A stretch of 64,000 nucleotides of DNA from CAZNOG01 sp964574635 (GTDB taxonomy: Bacteria > Bacteroidota > Bacteroidia > Flavobacteriales_D > Cryomorphaceae). The notes beneath the pieces are model-generated. The model was not told the origin of the DNA. It saw only the letters and a list, made by a program, of their open reading frames with translations, and made no database searches. A program made the position numbers and the translations under genes. Location: positions 1 to 64,000 of the forward strand of contig CAZNOG010000009.1 in the NCBI GenBank assembly GCA_964574635.1. The letters run 5' to 3'. Of the stretch, positions 23,948 to 33,243 are shown piece after piece. How positions within the stretch are numbered: the stretch's first letter is position 1; every line of letters starts with the position of its first letter.

Positions 23948-26754
23948 GATTTCTTGGATTTGGATGCTGTTCTAACCCGCTGCCGAATGGCCATGACCGT
24001 ACCGAGAATCATGACGATGATGCCGATCCACAAGATGTTGATCATGGGAAATTGAATGGCCTGCATCACGATGAACTCGCGGCGGTTCGAGTAGTGTTCG
24101 GCGATGAGGAAGGTGTGTTGTCCTTCCCGCGGATCGATTTTTTCGAATTTCACTTTCAGCCCGGCGTCGTCGCTCACGGCGTGGTCCGGAATCTGAAGCG
24201 TAGAGTCGCGCAAGATGTACAGCGGCTCGATCATGCTCACCTCTCCGTACTGGTCGCGGATGGCGATGCTCGCGCGGACGGCGAGATCGTTGGGCGCGAG
24301 GGCGTAACGGTCTTTCTCGTCTTCCTGCACGACCGACAGCCCGTTGAGGCGGAGGGTGCTGTTGCCCACCACGGTCGTATCCCCTACCGCCATTTTCACC
24401 TCGATGGCCGTGCGGAAGCCCGTATCGTCGGTGTCGACTTCCAGCTCCGCCCAGCGAATATGGGTGTAGATGTCGCGGTTCCAGTAGTGCTTGGTGGAAG
24501 GCTCGGCTACGTTGCCGAATTCGGGATTCAGCTGGATGCGGGGATAGAGGGTGAACAGCTTTTCGCCCGGCTCGTAGGGCGTCCATCTTTTGATTTTGTC
24601 GAGGTCGAGGGAGCGCGGGTCTTCGATCATCCGCCAATTGGCTTGGTCCATGACGAAATCAGGGCCGGGGACGTGATCGACCAGGGCCTCGAATACCGCG
24701 CCTCGCGCCATGACCAATTCACCCTCGCGGTAGTGCGTGGGCACCGACTCGAAATAATCGACATTGTAGTACACGTTCACGCTGTCGCGACCCTCACCGC
24801 GAAACCTCGTTTCATAACTCACGAAGTAGGGCTCCATGTACGTGGTGTCTTGCTTGAAAAGCAGGATGTCTTCGTTATTTTTGAAATCTTCGCTCAGACG
24901 CTCGATGTTGAAGCGCGAGCCGTTTTCCGAGATTTTTTCACTCCTCGAGGTGGAGATAAGCGCACCGAGAAGCAGTAGACCGAAACCCACGTGTGCCACG
25001 GTGCCACCCGCGTTGTCCCACCGCCCTTTCAGGATGCGGATGAAGTAATCGAGGTTGGCGAACACCGCGAAGAGCGTGGTGAACATCAAGATGAGCAATG
25101 GAAAATCTTCACCGGTGTAGTCCAATCGGATGCCGGCCAAGACGGCCAAGGCCAGGGAGAAAAACAGGGCCAGGGAAATCTTTTTCAGGAAGGTCATGAA
25201 GTCGTTCTTCCCGTATCGCAGGAATTGGCCGAACCCGATGAGGAAGGTGATGATAAACGCAAAGGGAATTTGCCATTTGTTGAAGTGCGCGATGCGGTCG
25301 CTGTTCATGGCGAGCTTGCCATCGGCGAGGGCTTTGAATCCGTCGATTCCCGTGATGGAATAGAGGTCCATAATCGGTCCCGCAAAAGGTTCGGCGAGGA
25401 GGTTGAGCACCGGCTTGGAGGTTTCCAAGGTGATTTGGGCCGAGGAGAGCAACAACACCAAGGAACCGATGAACACCCAGAACTCACGGCTCCAAAGGTG
25501 TTCCTCTTTCGGTTTATTGAAGAACTTGTTGTACGACACGGCGGCCATGACCACGCTCAGCACCAGAAAAGCCACAATGGCCGCGGCCGGTGCCTTGAAC
25601 ACGATTCCCACCAGGAACAACACGAGCACGCCGACGGTGTACCACACCCGCATTCTGGGTCGGAACATCAGCAATGCCGCCGAGGCGGCCACGGTGACCA
25701 GAAGGATGCCCAAGTGCTGACCCATCATTCCGTTGCCGGTGAAGGAATGCACGGAAGTATCGCCCAGCACGCCCGAATGAACCAAAAATGAAGAATACAA
25801 CACGAAGATGTAAGCGAGCAAAGTCAACACGAGAGTTGTGTACAGCGACCTGTTTTTGAAGCGATTGATCAGCATGAGGTGCCCTGCGCCGACCATGAGC
25901 AACCAGGGGATGAGGCTGGCGTTTTCAACCGGGTCCCATGCCCAGAATCCACCGAAACTCAAGGCTTCGTACGCCCAGGCACCGCCCATGAGGATACCGA
26001 GACCGAGGGCGGCGATGGAGAAAAACGCCCAAGGAAGGGCGGGTTTGATCCACGCGCGCAGTTGGCCGGTCCACAATCCCGCAACGGCAAAGGCGAAGGG
26101 AATGAGCGTCGAGGCGTAGCCCAAAAACAGCGTGGGCGGGTGGATGGTCATCCAGTAATTTTGGAGCAGGGGATTCAACCCCCGTCCGTCTTGGAATCCT
26201 TCCATGGAAAGGTAATCGGGCATGGTGGTCCAAGGCAGGCCGATGTTGTCGGGCAGTTCGCGGATCAGGGTAAAAGGGCTGTTGCCGATTTTGTAGTCGA
26301 ACACATAGATGCCGATGACCATGGTGCCGATGAGCGCCTGTGCGATGGCCACGACGAACATGGTGAGGTTTTCCCACTTCCGGGCGGTAAACACCAGTAT
26401 ATTTCCGAGAACCGCGTACCAGAACCCCCAGAGCAGGAAGCTCCCCTCCTGCCCTTCCCAGAAAGCGGAGAAGACGTAGCGTGTCGGCATGCTCAGGTTG
26501 GCGTGTTTCCAGACGTAATCGTACTCGAAATACTTGTTGAAAAGCATGACGAACAAGACCACCACGGCACCGATCAGCGCCGCGGAATGGACGCGAAACG
26601 CCGTCCGCCCCACCTTCGTGTAGAGAGGTTCGGAATGCCTGTGCGCCAGAAAGTACGCCAGAGCCGAAACCAAAACCGAAGCCAACGACACCGCCAAAAG
26701 GGCATCGCCGAGCGCGCCTATAAACGCGTGCTCACCCACATATTCTATCATCAA
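23944..26754 (-). CDS. Cytochrome c heme lyase CcmF/CcsA-like
   Basis: Large polytopic inner-membrane protein of 936 residues for covalent attachment of heme to apocytochrome c. The N-terminal two thirds hold about 14 membrane helices and the tryptophan-rich heme-handling motif GGFWAWDPVENASLIPW. Further conserved pieces are NYWMTIHPPTLFLGYA and GGTVAHVGFGLLLLGAL. A periplasmic domain of about 250 residues then precedes a final helix. This is a CcmF layout with a long C-terminal soluble part. It follows ccmE with a 4-nt overlap and is translationally coupled to DUF2520. Confidence 0.92.
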   Translation of the reverse strand: MMIEYVGEHAFIGALGDALLAVSLASVLVSALAYFLAHRHSEPLYTKVGRTAFRVHSAALIGAVVVLFVMLFNKYFEYDYVWKHANLSMPTRYVFSAFWEGQEGSFLLWGFWYAVLGNILVFTARKWENLTMFVVAIAQALIGTMVIGIYVFDYKIGNSPFTLIRELPDNIGLPWTTMPDYLSMEGFQDGRGLNPLLQNYWMTIHPPTLFLGYASTLIPFAFAVAGLWTGQLRAWIKPALPWAFFSIAALGLGILMGGAWAYEALSFGGFWAWDPVENASLIPWLLMVGAGHLMLINRFKNRSLYTTLVLTLLAYIFVLYSSFLVHSGVLGDTSVHSFTGNGMMGQHLGILLVTVAASAALLMFRPRMRVWYTVGVLVLFLVGIVFKAPAAAIVAFLVLSVVMAAVSYNKFFNKPKEEHLWSREFWVFIGSLVLLLSSAQITLETSKPVLNLLAEPFAGPIMDLYSITGIDGFKALADGKLAMNSDRIAHFNKWQIPFAFIITFLIGFGQFLRYGKNDFMTFLKKISLALFFSLALAVLAGIRLDYTGEDFPLLILMFTTLFAVFANLDYFIRILKGRWDNAGGTVAHVGFGLLLLGALISTSRSEKISENGSRFNIERLSEDFKNNEDILLFKQDTTYMEPYFVSYETRFRGEGRDSVNVYYNVDYFESVPTHYREGELVMARGAVFEALVDHVPGPDFVMDQANWRMIEDPRSLDLDKIKRWTPYEPGEKLFTLYPRIQLNPEFGNVAEPSTKHYWNRDIYTHIRWAELEVDTDDTGFRTAIEVKMAVGDTTVVGNSTLRLNGLSVVQEDEKDRYALAPNDLAVRASIAIRDQYGEVSMIEPLYILRDSTLQIPDHAVSDDAGLKVKFEKIDPREGQHTFLIAEHYSNRREFIVMQAIQFPMINILWIGIIVMILGTVMAIRQRVRTASKSKKS

Positions 26755-27164
26755 TAATATTCTTTGTACTCCTCGTCATGAGGAATGAATTCACCGTCGG
26801 CATTGTACTTCGACGGGCATTTCATGAGCATTTCCGAGGCGTGGAATTCATCGCCTTGGGCTTTACCGATCAACACGACGCTTTCCGATCTCTCGAAGTC
26901 TTGGGGTTTGCTCTTGTTGAGGATGACCCTTCGGACTTCTCCCGCTTCGTCGATCATGGTAAATTCGGTGATGTTGGGATTGACTTCCGGGTTGTACACG
27001 ATGTCGGCGCTGCGATCGAGCTCACCCACCACGTGGTATTCCCGTCCCGGGTTGTTGAAAGCTTCGTGAAAGTCGGCGTATGAACTCGATTCACTCACCG
27101 ACCCGATCATAAATGCCGCGGCCACGGCGATGATCAATATGGCCACGATGTGTGTCTTTTTCAT
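26751..27164 (-). CDS. ccmE: Heme chaperone CcmE, CxxxY type
   Basis: Periplasmic, membrane-anchored heme carrier of 137 residues that takes heme from CcmC and passes it to CcmF. One N-terminal membrane helix (about 6-22) and an OB-fold (VGELDRSADIVYNPE to LIGKAQGDEFHASEML). At the heme-binding position it carries CPSKY (C116, Y120), the CxxxY variant known from Desulfovibrio and archaea, not the HxxxY of E. coli. A second HxxxY-like HDEEY (H129, Y133) sits at the tail. It overlaps both neighbours by 4 nt. Confidence 0.9.
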   Translation of the reverse strand: MKKTHIVAILIIAVAAAFMIGSVSESSSYADFHEAFNNPGREYHVVGELDRSADIVYNPEVNPNITEFTMIDEAGEVRRVILNKSKPQDFERSESVVLIGKAQGDEFHASEMLMKCPSKYNADGEFIPHDEEYKEYY

Positions 27165-27388
27165 CTCGATTCTTTTTTCTCTCGTTGTTCCAGTTTCTTC
27201 ACTTTTCGATCAAGATAGACCAAGTACGCCACGATCAGTATGAAAGCCGCCGCAACCACGGCCGCCACCACTTTGTATTTTCCCGATTCGAACATGGTGT
27301 TGTTGAGCCAGTTCGCCTGATTTTGGGCGGCGGCCACCGTCGAAACGGCCAAGGTCGAAAGCAATATGGTCAGGGATTTAATCGTCAT
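27161..27388 (-). CDS. ccmD: CcmD family protein
   Basis: Small membrane protein of 75 residues. It has a signal-like N-terminus, one membrane helix (about 38-60, YKVVAAVVAAAFILIVAYLVYL) and a charged tail DRKVKKLEQREKKE, the usual CcmD pattern. In known systems CcmD holds the CcmABC heme exporter together. Identified mainly by topology and its position between ccmC and ccmE. Overlaps ccmC by 11 nt and ccmE by 4 nt. Confidence 0.83.
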   Translation of the reverse strand: MTIKSLTILLSTLAVSTVAAAQNQANWLNNTMFESGKYKVVAAVVAAAFILIVAYLVYLDRKVKKLEQREKKESR

Positions 27389-28421
27389 TCCACATGATTT
27401 GAGCGTACTTCAATCGGTGCAGGCGGTACTTCAGTTGGAATATCCAGATGGACAGGCCTATCCACCCCAAGACCGCCGGATAAAACACCATGCGCAGATT
27501 GTCGTCCAGATCGTATTGGCTGAAGGCGGGGTTGCCGCCCACGCCCGGATGCAGTGAAGCCGTCATCCGGGGCAAGACCATGACGAAAAGGATCATCATT
27601 GCGTATGCAAAGATATTATACACCGCGCCAAGTCTGGCTGATTTTTCACGATCATTCACAGAAGATTTCAAAACGAAATAGGCCAAGTACACCAACACCC
27701 CCAATGCCGCGCCATTCAAGCGGGGATCGCTCACCCACCACGCGCCCCACGTGAAGCGCGCCCACACGCTCCCGGTGGCCAATCCTATGAAGGCGAACAG
27801 CAACCCCGCGTGAGCGGCGTCGCCGGCCATAAGGTCGTATTTCATGTTTCCGCTGTTCAAGTGCATAATGCTGAACACCAAAGACAGCGTCATGATGAAG
27901 AGCATGGCGAACCACGCCGGCACGTGAAAAAGGATGTTGCGGATGGTTTCGTTGAGAATGGGTTGGTTGGGAAAATGATAGTGGGCGGCTTCCTGCACGG
28001 CGATGGGCTGCAGGCAGTTTTCCTTCGAAGGCGGATTTTCGACCACTTCGAGGCCGTCTTGGATAAACGCGTTGGGGAGGCGCATGGTGCCGTCGAGGTC
28101 GTTGTTGACGTAGAGGTCAAAAAATCCCCGGCCCACCGGCTGCGCGACGCTGAAGGTCACGCGGAATTCCGTTTCGGAAACGATGGCCATTTCCGTGGGG
28201 CAAAAAATGGTCGAGCCGTTCGTGAGCCACGCTTGGAGTGAAGATTCGGCGGTCTTGAAGTTGGTGTTGTACCCGGAAACGGTCACGGAGGTCACTCCGT
28301 ATTGGATGCGCTCGGGTGAAACGCGCGGAATTCCGGGGGCCAAGGGAGTGGTCAATCCCACGATCAATGTCACCAAAACGATTAGCGCCGAAAGCCACTT
28401 CCACCACGAGATAGACCCCAT
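27378..28421 (-). CDS. ccmC: CcmC heme-handling protein with extra domain
   Basis: Inner-membrane heme-handling protein of the cytochrome c maturation system, which loads heme on CcmE. The tryptophan motif TWGAWWVSDPRL and the flanking helices match CcmC. It is 347 residues long, about 100 more than E. coli CcmC: between the first helix (about 8-25) and the second (about 165-185) lies a soluble, beta-rich region with VTVSGYNTNF, probably periplasmic. Start ATG 28421 (MGSISWWKW) is 14 bp after ccmB; longer in-frame sequence is antisense to ccmB. Confidence 0.88.
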   Translation of the reverse strand: MGSISWWKWLSALIVLVTLIVGLTTPLAPGIPRVSPERIQYGVTSVTVSGYNTNFKTAESSLQAWLTNGSTIFCPTEMAIVSETEFRVTFSVAQPVGRGFFDLYVNNDLDGTMRLPNAFIQDGLEVVENPPSKENCLQPIAVQEAAHYHFPNQPILNETIRNILFHVPAWFAMLFIMTLSLVFSIMHLNSGNMKYDLMAGDAAHAGLLFAFIGLATGSVWARFTWGAWWVSDPRLNGAALGVLVYLAYFVLKSSVNDREKSARLGAVYNIFAYAMMILFVMVLPRMTASLHPGVGGNPAFSQYDLDDNLRMVFYPAVLGWIGLSIWIFQLKYRLHRLKYAQIMWNDD

Positions 28422-28435
28422 CCGGTTTCCCTTGA

Positions 28436-29104
28436 TTATTCCCGCCAAAGGTAAGGAAATAATACATAGGACAAGCCCAGGGCGAGCAGCGGAACGGCCC
28501 CCAACTGCAAGGCGTAAACGCCGTTTTCGGACCACGCGATCCCGTCGAGGGAATTCTTGGAAAACCGCATGAGAATAAGCAGCAATGGGAGGATGACCGG
28601 CAGACCCAAAATGGCCATGAGGCCCAAATTGTTCTCCGCTTGGGACGAAATGGCGGATATCAGCGTCAGCACAAACGCCAAACCGACGGCGCCCAGGAAA
28701 AGGGCCAGCATCAGCGCTCCGGCATGGACTTGTTGCAGGGGATCCGTGCCGAGCATCAACGCGTACATGCCGAACCCTACGAAAACCATGACCACCAGAA
28801 GGAAGGCGTTGTATATCATCTTGCCGATGATCACCGATTCGGGCGAAGCCAACGTATAGAGATACAGTCTGCGGCCGGCGTTCTCGGAGGCGAAACTCCG
28901 TGCGGAGGCATTGAAGGCGGCAAACAAAACGATGATCCAAAACAGGGCGTTCCACGTCGGAACGTCGACGATGCGCCGGAACGCCAAGTACGACACGAAA
29001 ACCGAAGCGGCGATGTACAGAAAGACGCTGCCCAACGCGTGCGGACGACGCCACTCCATGCGCAAATCTTTTCCCACCACGGCTCTGACCTCCCTCCAAT
29101 CCAT
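28436..29104 (-). CDS. ccmB: Heme exporter subunit CcmB
   Basis: Six-helix permease of 222 residues, the membrane subunit of the CcmAB heme-handling ABC transporter. The N-terminus KDLRMEWRRPHALGS, the segment FASENAGRRLYLYTLASPE and the PVILPLLLIL stretch match the family. The ATPase CcmA is not beside it, nor anywhere in the window. It begins 2 nt after the RNA-hydrolase gene and leads the ccm part of the operon. Confidence 0.92.
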   Translation of the reverse strand: MDWREVRAVVGKDLRMEWRRPHALGSVFLYIAASVFVSYLAFRRIVDVPTWNALFWIIVLFAAFNASARSFASENAGRRLYLYTLASPESVIIGKMIYNAFLLVVMVFVGFGMYALMLGTDPLQQVHAGALMLALFLGAVGLAFVLTLISAISSQAENNLGLMAILGLPVILPLLLILMRFSKNSLDGIAWSENGVYALQLGAVPLLALGLSYVLFPYLWRE

Positions 29105-29106
29105 AT

Positions 29107-30504
29107 TCAGGACTTTATTTCAACGACTTCACCCTCTTCGGGCAAATGGATGTGGTGAAAGCCTCCCGCTTCGAGATGATCCCGGTACGCTTCCCTCACT
29201 TCCGGTCGGCCGTGTACCAAAAACAGGTGGGTGATGAGATGGGGTTCCTGACAACTCAAGTACTCCATCATCTCCGAATAATCCCCGTGCGCCGAGTACG
29301 AATCCAAGACTTCCACGCGCGCCTTTACGCTGTACTCACGGCCGTGGATCCTCACGCTTTCGGCGCCTTCCCTCAACTGCCCACCCAAAGTGGAAGGTTC
29401 GCAGTACCCCACGATCAACACCGTGTTTCGAGAGTCTTCCAAATTGTTCTTGAGATGGTGCACGATGCGGCCGGCCTCGGCCATACCCGAAGCCGAAATG
29501 ATGATGGCCGGCTCGCGGAGAGAGTTGATCAACTTGGAATACTTCGCCTCGCGGATGTAGTGGAGATTCGAAAATCCGAAGGGCTCTTTGTCGCGCTCCA
29601 TGTACTTCAACATGCGCTCGTTGTAATGGTCGGGGAAGGAACGCACGATCTCCGTGGCATTGGTGCTCAACGGACTGTCGACAAACACTTTGATGGGCGG
29701 AAGCTCTCCTTCCGATTCCAAGCGGTCCAGTGCGTAGACGATCTCCTGCGTACGCCCCAAACTGAAGGACGGAATGATCAATTTTCCCTTGTTGTCCACG
29801 CACGTTTCCTGCACGATTCGGCCCAAGGTGTGCCGGTCGTGGTCTACGGATGCGTGCAAGCGGTCGCCGTACGTGCTTTCGGTGATGATGACGTCGGCAC
29901 GGGGAAAGGGCTCCGGGCCCCGAATGATTTTCTGGTCCCGTCTTCCTATGTCTCCCGTGTAGGCCACTCGGTGGGTTTTCCTCCCTTCGCGGATGCGGAG
30001 GTTCACGCAGGCACTGCCCAAAATGTGGCCGACGTATGTGAACATCGCCGTGAGGTTCTCGCCCAGGTCATGCCACTCGTCGTAGGTCAAAGGCCGAAAC
30101 AAATCCATGGCTTTCCTCACGTCGTCGACGTCGTACAGGGGTTCCGCGAGTTCGCCGTGCACGTGCTTTGATTCGTATTTGAAATCCGACATTTGAATAT
30201 GGGCCGAATCGGCGAGCATGATCTCGCAGAGCGCCATCGTCGGTTCGGTGCAGTAGATGGGGCCTGAAAAACCCCGTTTGACCAAAAGCGGCAACAAACC
30301 CGAATGATCGATGTGGGCGTGCGACAAAATAACCACGTCGACCGATGCGGGGTCGAAGCCCAAGTCGCGGTTCCTCCTCCCGGCGTCGGCTTCACGCCCT
30401 TGGTACATGCCGCAATCCAATAGGATGCGCAACCCCTCTTCGGTTTCGATGAGATGTTTGGAGCCCGTCACGGTGCCCGCTGCGCCTTTGAATGCTATTT
30501 TCAC
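29107..30504 (-). CDS. MBL-fold beta-CASP RNA exonuclease family protein
   Basis: Metallo-beta-lactamase/beta-CASP protein of 465 residues, of the YSH1/CPSF73-like group that cleaves RNA. Metal site HAHIDH (H62, H64, D66, H67), then GHILGSA, TGDIGR and TESTYGDR. The beta-CASP part has SFSLGRTQEIVYAL, and the RNA-metabolising motif lies in SAHGDYSEM near the C-terminus, followed by LVHGRPE. Specific substrates are unknown. First gene of the operon that continues into ccmB (2-nt gap). Confidence 0.92.
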   Translation of the reverse strand: MKIAFKGAAGTVTGSKHLIETEEGLRILLDCGMYQGREADAGRRNRDLGFDPASVDVVILSHAHIDHSGLLPLLVKRGFSGPIYCTEPTMALCEIMLADSAHIQMSDFKYESKHVHGELAEPLYDVDDVRKAMDLFRPLTYDEWHDLGENLTAMFTYVGHILGSACVNLRIREGRKTHRVAYTGDIGRRDQKIIRGPEPFPRADVIITESTYGDRLHASVDHDRHTLGRIVQETCVDNKGKLIIPSFSLGRTQEIVYALDRLESEGELPPIKVFVDSPLSTNATEIVRSFPDHYNERMLKYMERDKEPFGFSNLHYIREAKYSKLINSLREPAIIISASGMAEAGRIVHHLKNNLEDSRNTVLIVGYCEPSTLGGQLREGAESVRIHGREYSVKARVEVLDSYSAHGDYSEMMEYLSCQEPHLITHLFLVHGRPEVREAYRDHLEAGGFHHIHLPEEGEVVEIKS

Positions 30505-30647
30505 TACCGGTGGATTGGCGGAATATCTGCATGCAAAGTAAAGGAATACATCCGGGCTTGGGCGATTTTCGGTTCGCCGTCAAAATGCGATCTTTGAGCC
30601 ACCGGATTTCGCGGAAATCCTCAAATCAATCCGACAAGGGAAGACAC

Positions 30648-31025
30648 ATGAAAACACTGGAAACCAAAAATGCGCCGGCACCCATCGGGCCATACAGCCA
30701 AGCGGTCGTAACCGGAAAAACTTTGTTCATCAGCGGGCAAGTGCCCATCGACCCCGAAACGGGAACCATGGTTTCGGGCGGCATCTCGGCCGAAACCCAC
30801 CAAGTGATGAAAAACCTCAGAGCCGTTCTCGCCGAAGCCGGGTTGGACTTCTCCAACGTGGTGAAATCGTCGATATTCATCACGAACATGGACGACTTTA
30901 AAGCGGTGAACGAAGTGTACGGCTCTTACCTAAATCAGCCCTTTCCGGCTCGGGAAACGGTGGAAGTACGTCGGCTGCCGGCCAATGCGCGGGTGGAAAT
31001 CTCCATGATCGCCGAACTGGGATAA
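30648..31025 (+). CDS. ridA: RidA family enamine/imine deaminase
   Basis: Trimeric cytosolic enzyme of 125 residues that hydrolyses reactive enamines and imines formed by PLP enzymes. Signature APAPIGPYSQAV at the start, ISGQVPIDPETG, and the closing RETVEVRRLPANARVEI with the catalytic Arg and the conserved Glu near the end. Full length. ATG 30648 gives the canonical N-terminus; earlier in-frame ATGs encode unrelated sequence. Single gene, divergent from the beta-CASP gene. Confidence 0.95.
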   Translation: MKTLETKNAPAPIGPYSQAVVTGKTLFISGQVPIDPETGTMVSGGISAETHQVMKNLRAVLAEAGLDFSNVVKSSIFITNMDDFKAVNEVYGSYLNQPFPARETVEVRRLPANARVEISMIAELG

Positions 31026-31114
31026 GCGCTTTTACGCGCTGAAATCCATAGCTCTTCCATGCCGCAAAGTTGAATTCTTCGGGCGAAGGAAAACCAAAGC
31101 CTTAAGGACCTTTT

Positions 31115-31344
31115 GCGTGAGGGCGGCTGCCGGCATCCTTTTTCGGTCGGGGGTTTTGGCGGCAGTCGGAAAAACCGAAGCGAAATCGCAAGTCACCGAA
31201 AACTCGGGGTACACTCCGCCCCGAAAAAGATAGAGGCAAGAGACCGACCCCGGCGAAAGTCGATAAAATCAGGTGAGGGAAACGCGGTTTCCACCGGCGA
31301 CAAAAGAAAAAAGACTACGCCGGGGGCACGCCCAAAAAACCCCG
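31115..31344 (-). repeat. Structured intergenic repeat, copy H
   Basis: Fills most of the 355-bp gap between ridA and the M61 gene. Read on the minus strand: GGGCGTGCCCCCGGCG (31320-31335), CCGGGGTCGGTCTCTTGCC, CTATCTTTTTCGG, then CCGAAAAAGGATGCCGG and CCGCCCTCACGC (to 31115). Outer arms CTTTTTCGG (31138-31146) and CCGAAAAAG (31221-31229) form a perfect 9-bp stem. No gene here. Confidence 0.7.
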
Positions 31345-31380
31345 AATATTCTGAAAATCATAGGCAATCACCACCAGGTG

Positions 31381-33093
31381 TTACTTTTGGAATCCAAGGG
31401 ATTTCCAGCGGTGAAAGGGTGTGCCCGGGCGCGTGGCCGTCGGTTTGATTTCGATGTCGTGAAAATGAACCCGACCGTCGGGTTTGAGCATTTCCCGCAT
31501 GCGTTTGTAGCCCGAACGGTAGCTCATTCGGAGAGAAACCGGCGAGAAACCATGGTCGGTTTCCATGAAAGTTTTGGCATCGGCCTCATTGATTTCCAAC
31601 ACAATGTCGTCGTGAGCCAAATCGCCGTGGTCTGCGGGAGAATCGGGCGCAATGTTCCACACCACCATGCGTCCGTCGATCTCTTCGAGGTGCAGACCAA
31701 AGGCCGATTTCACGTTCGACGCCGGCGCCTTTTCCACGACCTCCAGACCGACCTTCTCCAACGCAATCTGAAAATAGCCCTCCAAGAATCCCCGTCCGTC
31801 GATCACCTCAGCGCGCAATTGCTCCCAGTCGGCATCGGCCGTTTCGGCCACCAAATTCCAGAACTCGTCTTCGGTAAAACCCTGTGCCGGATCGACCTTT
31901 TCGTACATCTTCCTCATGACGGTAGACAAGTCGGCGCCGCCGTCGCTGGCCTCGAAAAGCCACTGGTCGAGCACGAAAGCGAACATCGCCCCTTCGCCGT
32001 AAATGCTCACTCGCCGGTGCGGCGTTCCCCGTCCGTAGCCGTCCACCCAAGTATCCACCGAAGAGTCGGCCAGCGACAGGTTCAACCGACCCTTGCCGTG
32101 CTTGTGGCGCTGTAAATGGACGGCCAACTCGCGCAAAAAATCCGCGTCTTCAAACACCCCCGATTGCCACAGCAATTTGTCGCCCATGTAGGTGGTGATT
32201 CCCTCGGCGACGTAGCCCAGCCGACTCGCGCTCGGTCCGGAAAAATCGTAGGGCGTCCACTCCGCGGGGCGAAAACGCTTGACGTTCCAAGTGTGGTACA
32301 ACTCGTGCGACGACACCCCGAGAAACTCGGCGTACATCTCCGGTTTGGTCAGGTCTTCCGCCGGCCCGAGTATGATGACCGTGCTCTCTTCGTGCTCCAC
32401 GCCGTGGTGCATCCTCACGGGCATAAACAGGAGCATGAAGCGGTATTGCCGCGTGGGAAAACCTCCGAAAACGCGGATTTGCGCCTCGGTAAACGCGCGA
32501 AAATGTTCCACCACTTGCTCCTCGTCCAGCTCGGTTTCTCCGTATATATCAATGTGAAAATGAACACCTTCCACCTCGTACTCGAGGTGCCTCAAATTGG
32601 CGGCAGCCAAAATCGGCGAGTCCATGAGGTGCTGCAAATTGCGCGCGGCGTACGCCCTTCCGCGGACCAATTCCATCGGCGTCACCGCCTGCCAATCGGC
32701 CGGAAGCTCCACCTCCAATTCCGAAGGGGCATCTTCCAAACCGGTCGTATACATCAATGCATTTACGGGATTGATCAGCAGGAAATTGCGGTCGCAGTAC
32801 GTATTGCCGGCCGACAAATCCCCGGCGTACAATTCGTAAGTCACCTTCAGCGCCTCGCCCTTTCGCGCGTCCACCTCCCATTGGTGCGGTGAAATCTTCC
32901 GCGAATTCAGCTCATTGCCTGCACTTTCAACCCGTACACCAATAAAGTTTTTTACAAAATTTCCTCTTTCGTATCGCCCCGGTCGCCAGTAGGATACCAT
33001 CAGGCGGGGATTGTCGTGAGGAGCCTCGAAAAAGTATTCCACGCGCATGTGTCGGCGCTTGCCTTCGTTCGGCCTAATCGTATATCGCTGCAT
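31381..33093 (-). CDS. M61 family metallopeptidase with PDZ domain
   Basis: Glycyl-aminopeptidase-like protein of 570 residues. An N-terminal beta domain with DNPRLMVSYWRPGRY precedes a thermolysin-like catalytic domain with zinc motif HELYH (H263, E264, H267) and downstream E297 in YVAEGITTY. A PDZ domain occupies about 465-540 (APDSPADHGDLAHDDIVLEI). No clear signal peptide, so probably cytoplasmic, unlike many M61 members. In-frame ATGs just downstream (for example MRVEYFF, codon 16) are alternative starts. Stands alone between two intergenic repeat elements (copies H and B). Confidence 0.9.
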   Translation of the reverse strand: MQRYTIRPNEGKRRHMRVEYFFEAPHDNPRLMVSYWRPGRYERGNFVKNFIGVRVESAGNELNSRKISPHQWEVDARKGEALKVTYELYAGDLSAGNTYCDRNFLLINPVNALMYTTGLEDAPSELEVELPADWQAVTPMELVRGRAYAARNLQHLMDSPILAAANLRHLEYEVEGVHFHIDIYGETELDEEQVVEHFRAFTEAQIRVFGGFPTRQYRFMLLFMPVRMHHGVEHEESTVIILGPAEDLTKPEMYAEFLGVSSHELYHTWNVKRFRPAEWTPYDFSGPSASRLGYVAEGITTYMGDKLLWQSGVFEDADFLRELAVHLQRHKHGKGRLNLSLADSSVDTWVDGYGRGTPHRRVSIYGEGAMFAFVLDQWLFEASDGGADLSTVMRKMYEKVDPAQGFTEDEFWNLVAETADADWEQLRAEVIDGRGFLEGYFQIALEKVGLEVVEKAPASNVKSAFGLHLEEIDGRMVVWNIAPDSPADHGDLAHDDIVLEINEADAKTFMETDHGFSPVSLRMSYRSGYKRMREMLKPDGRVHFHDIEIKPTATRPGTPFHRWKSLGFQK

Positions 33094-33243
33094 ATCAAAA
33101 CGTTGATCACCCGAGGACGATCACAAACTTCATCGTGCAAAGTCCGCGGATTCAGGTACAAAGGTCGGACTTGCGAACGACATGGTAAAACGCGCATCGG
33201 TTCAAGGCCGGTTTCTTCACGACCCTGCAGTCGGTGCGTTTCC

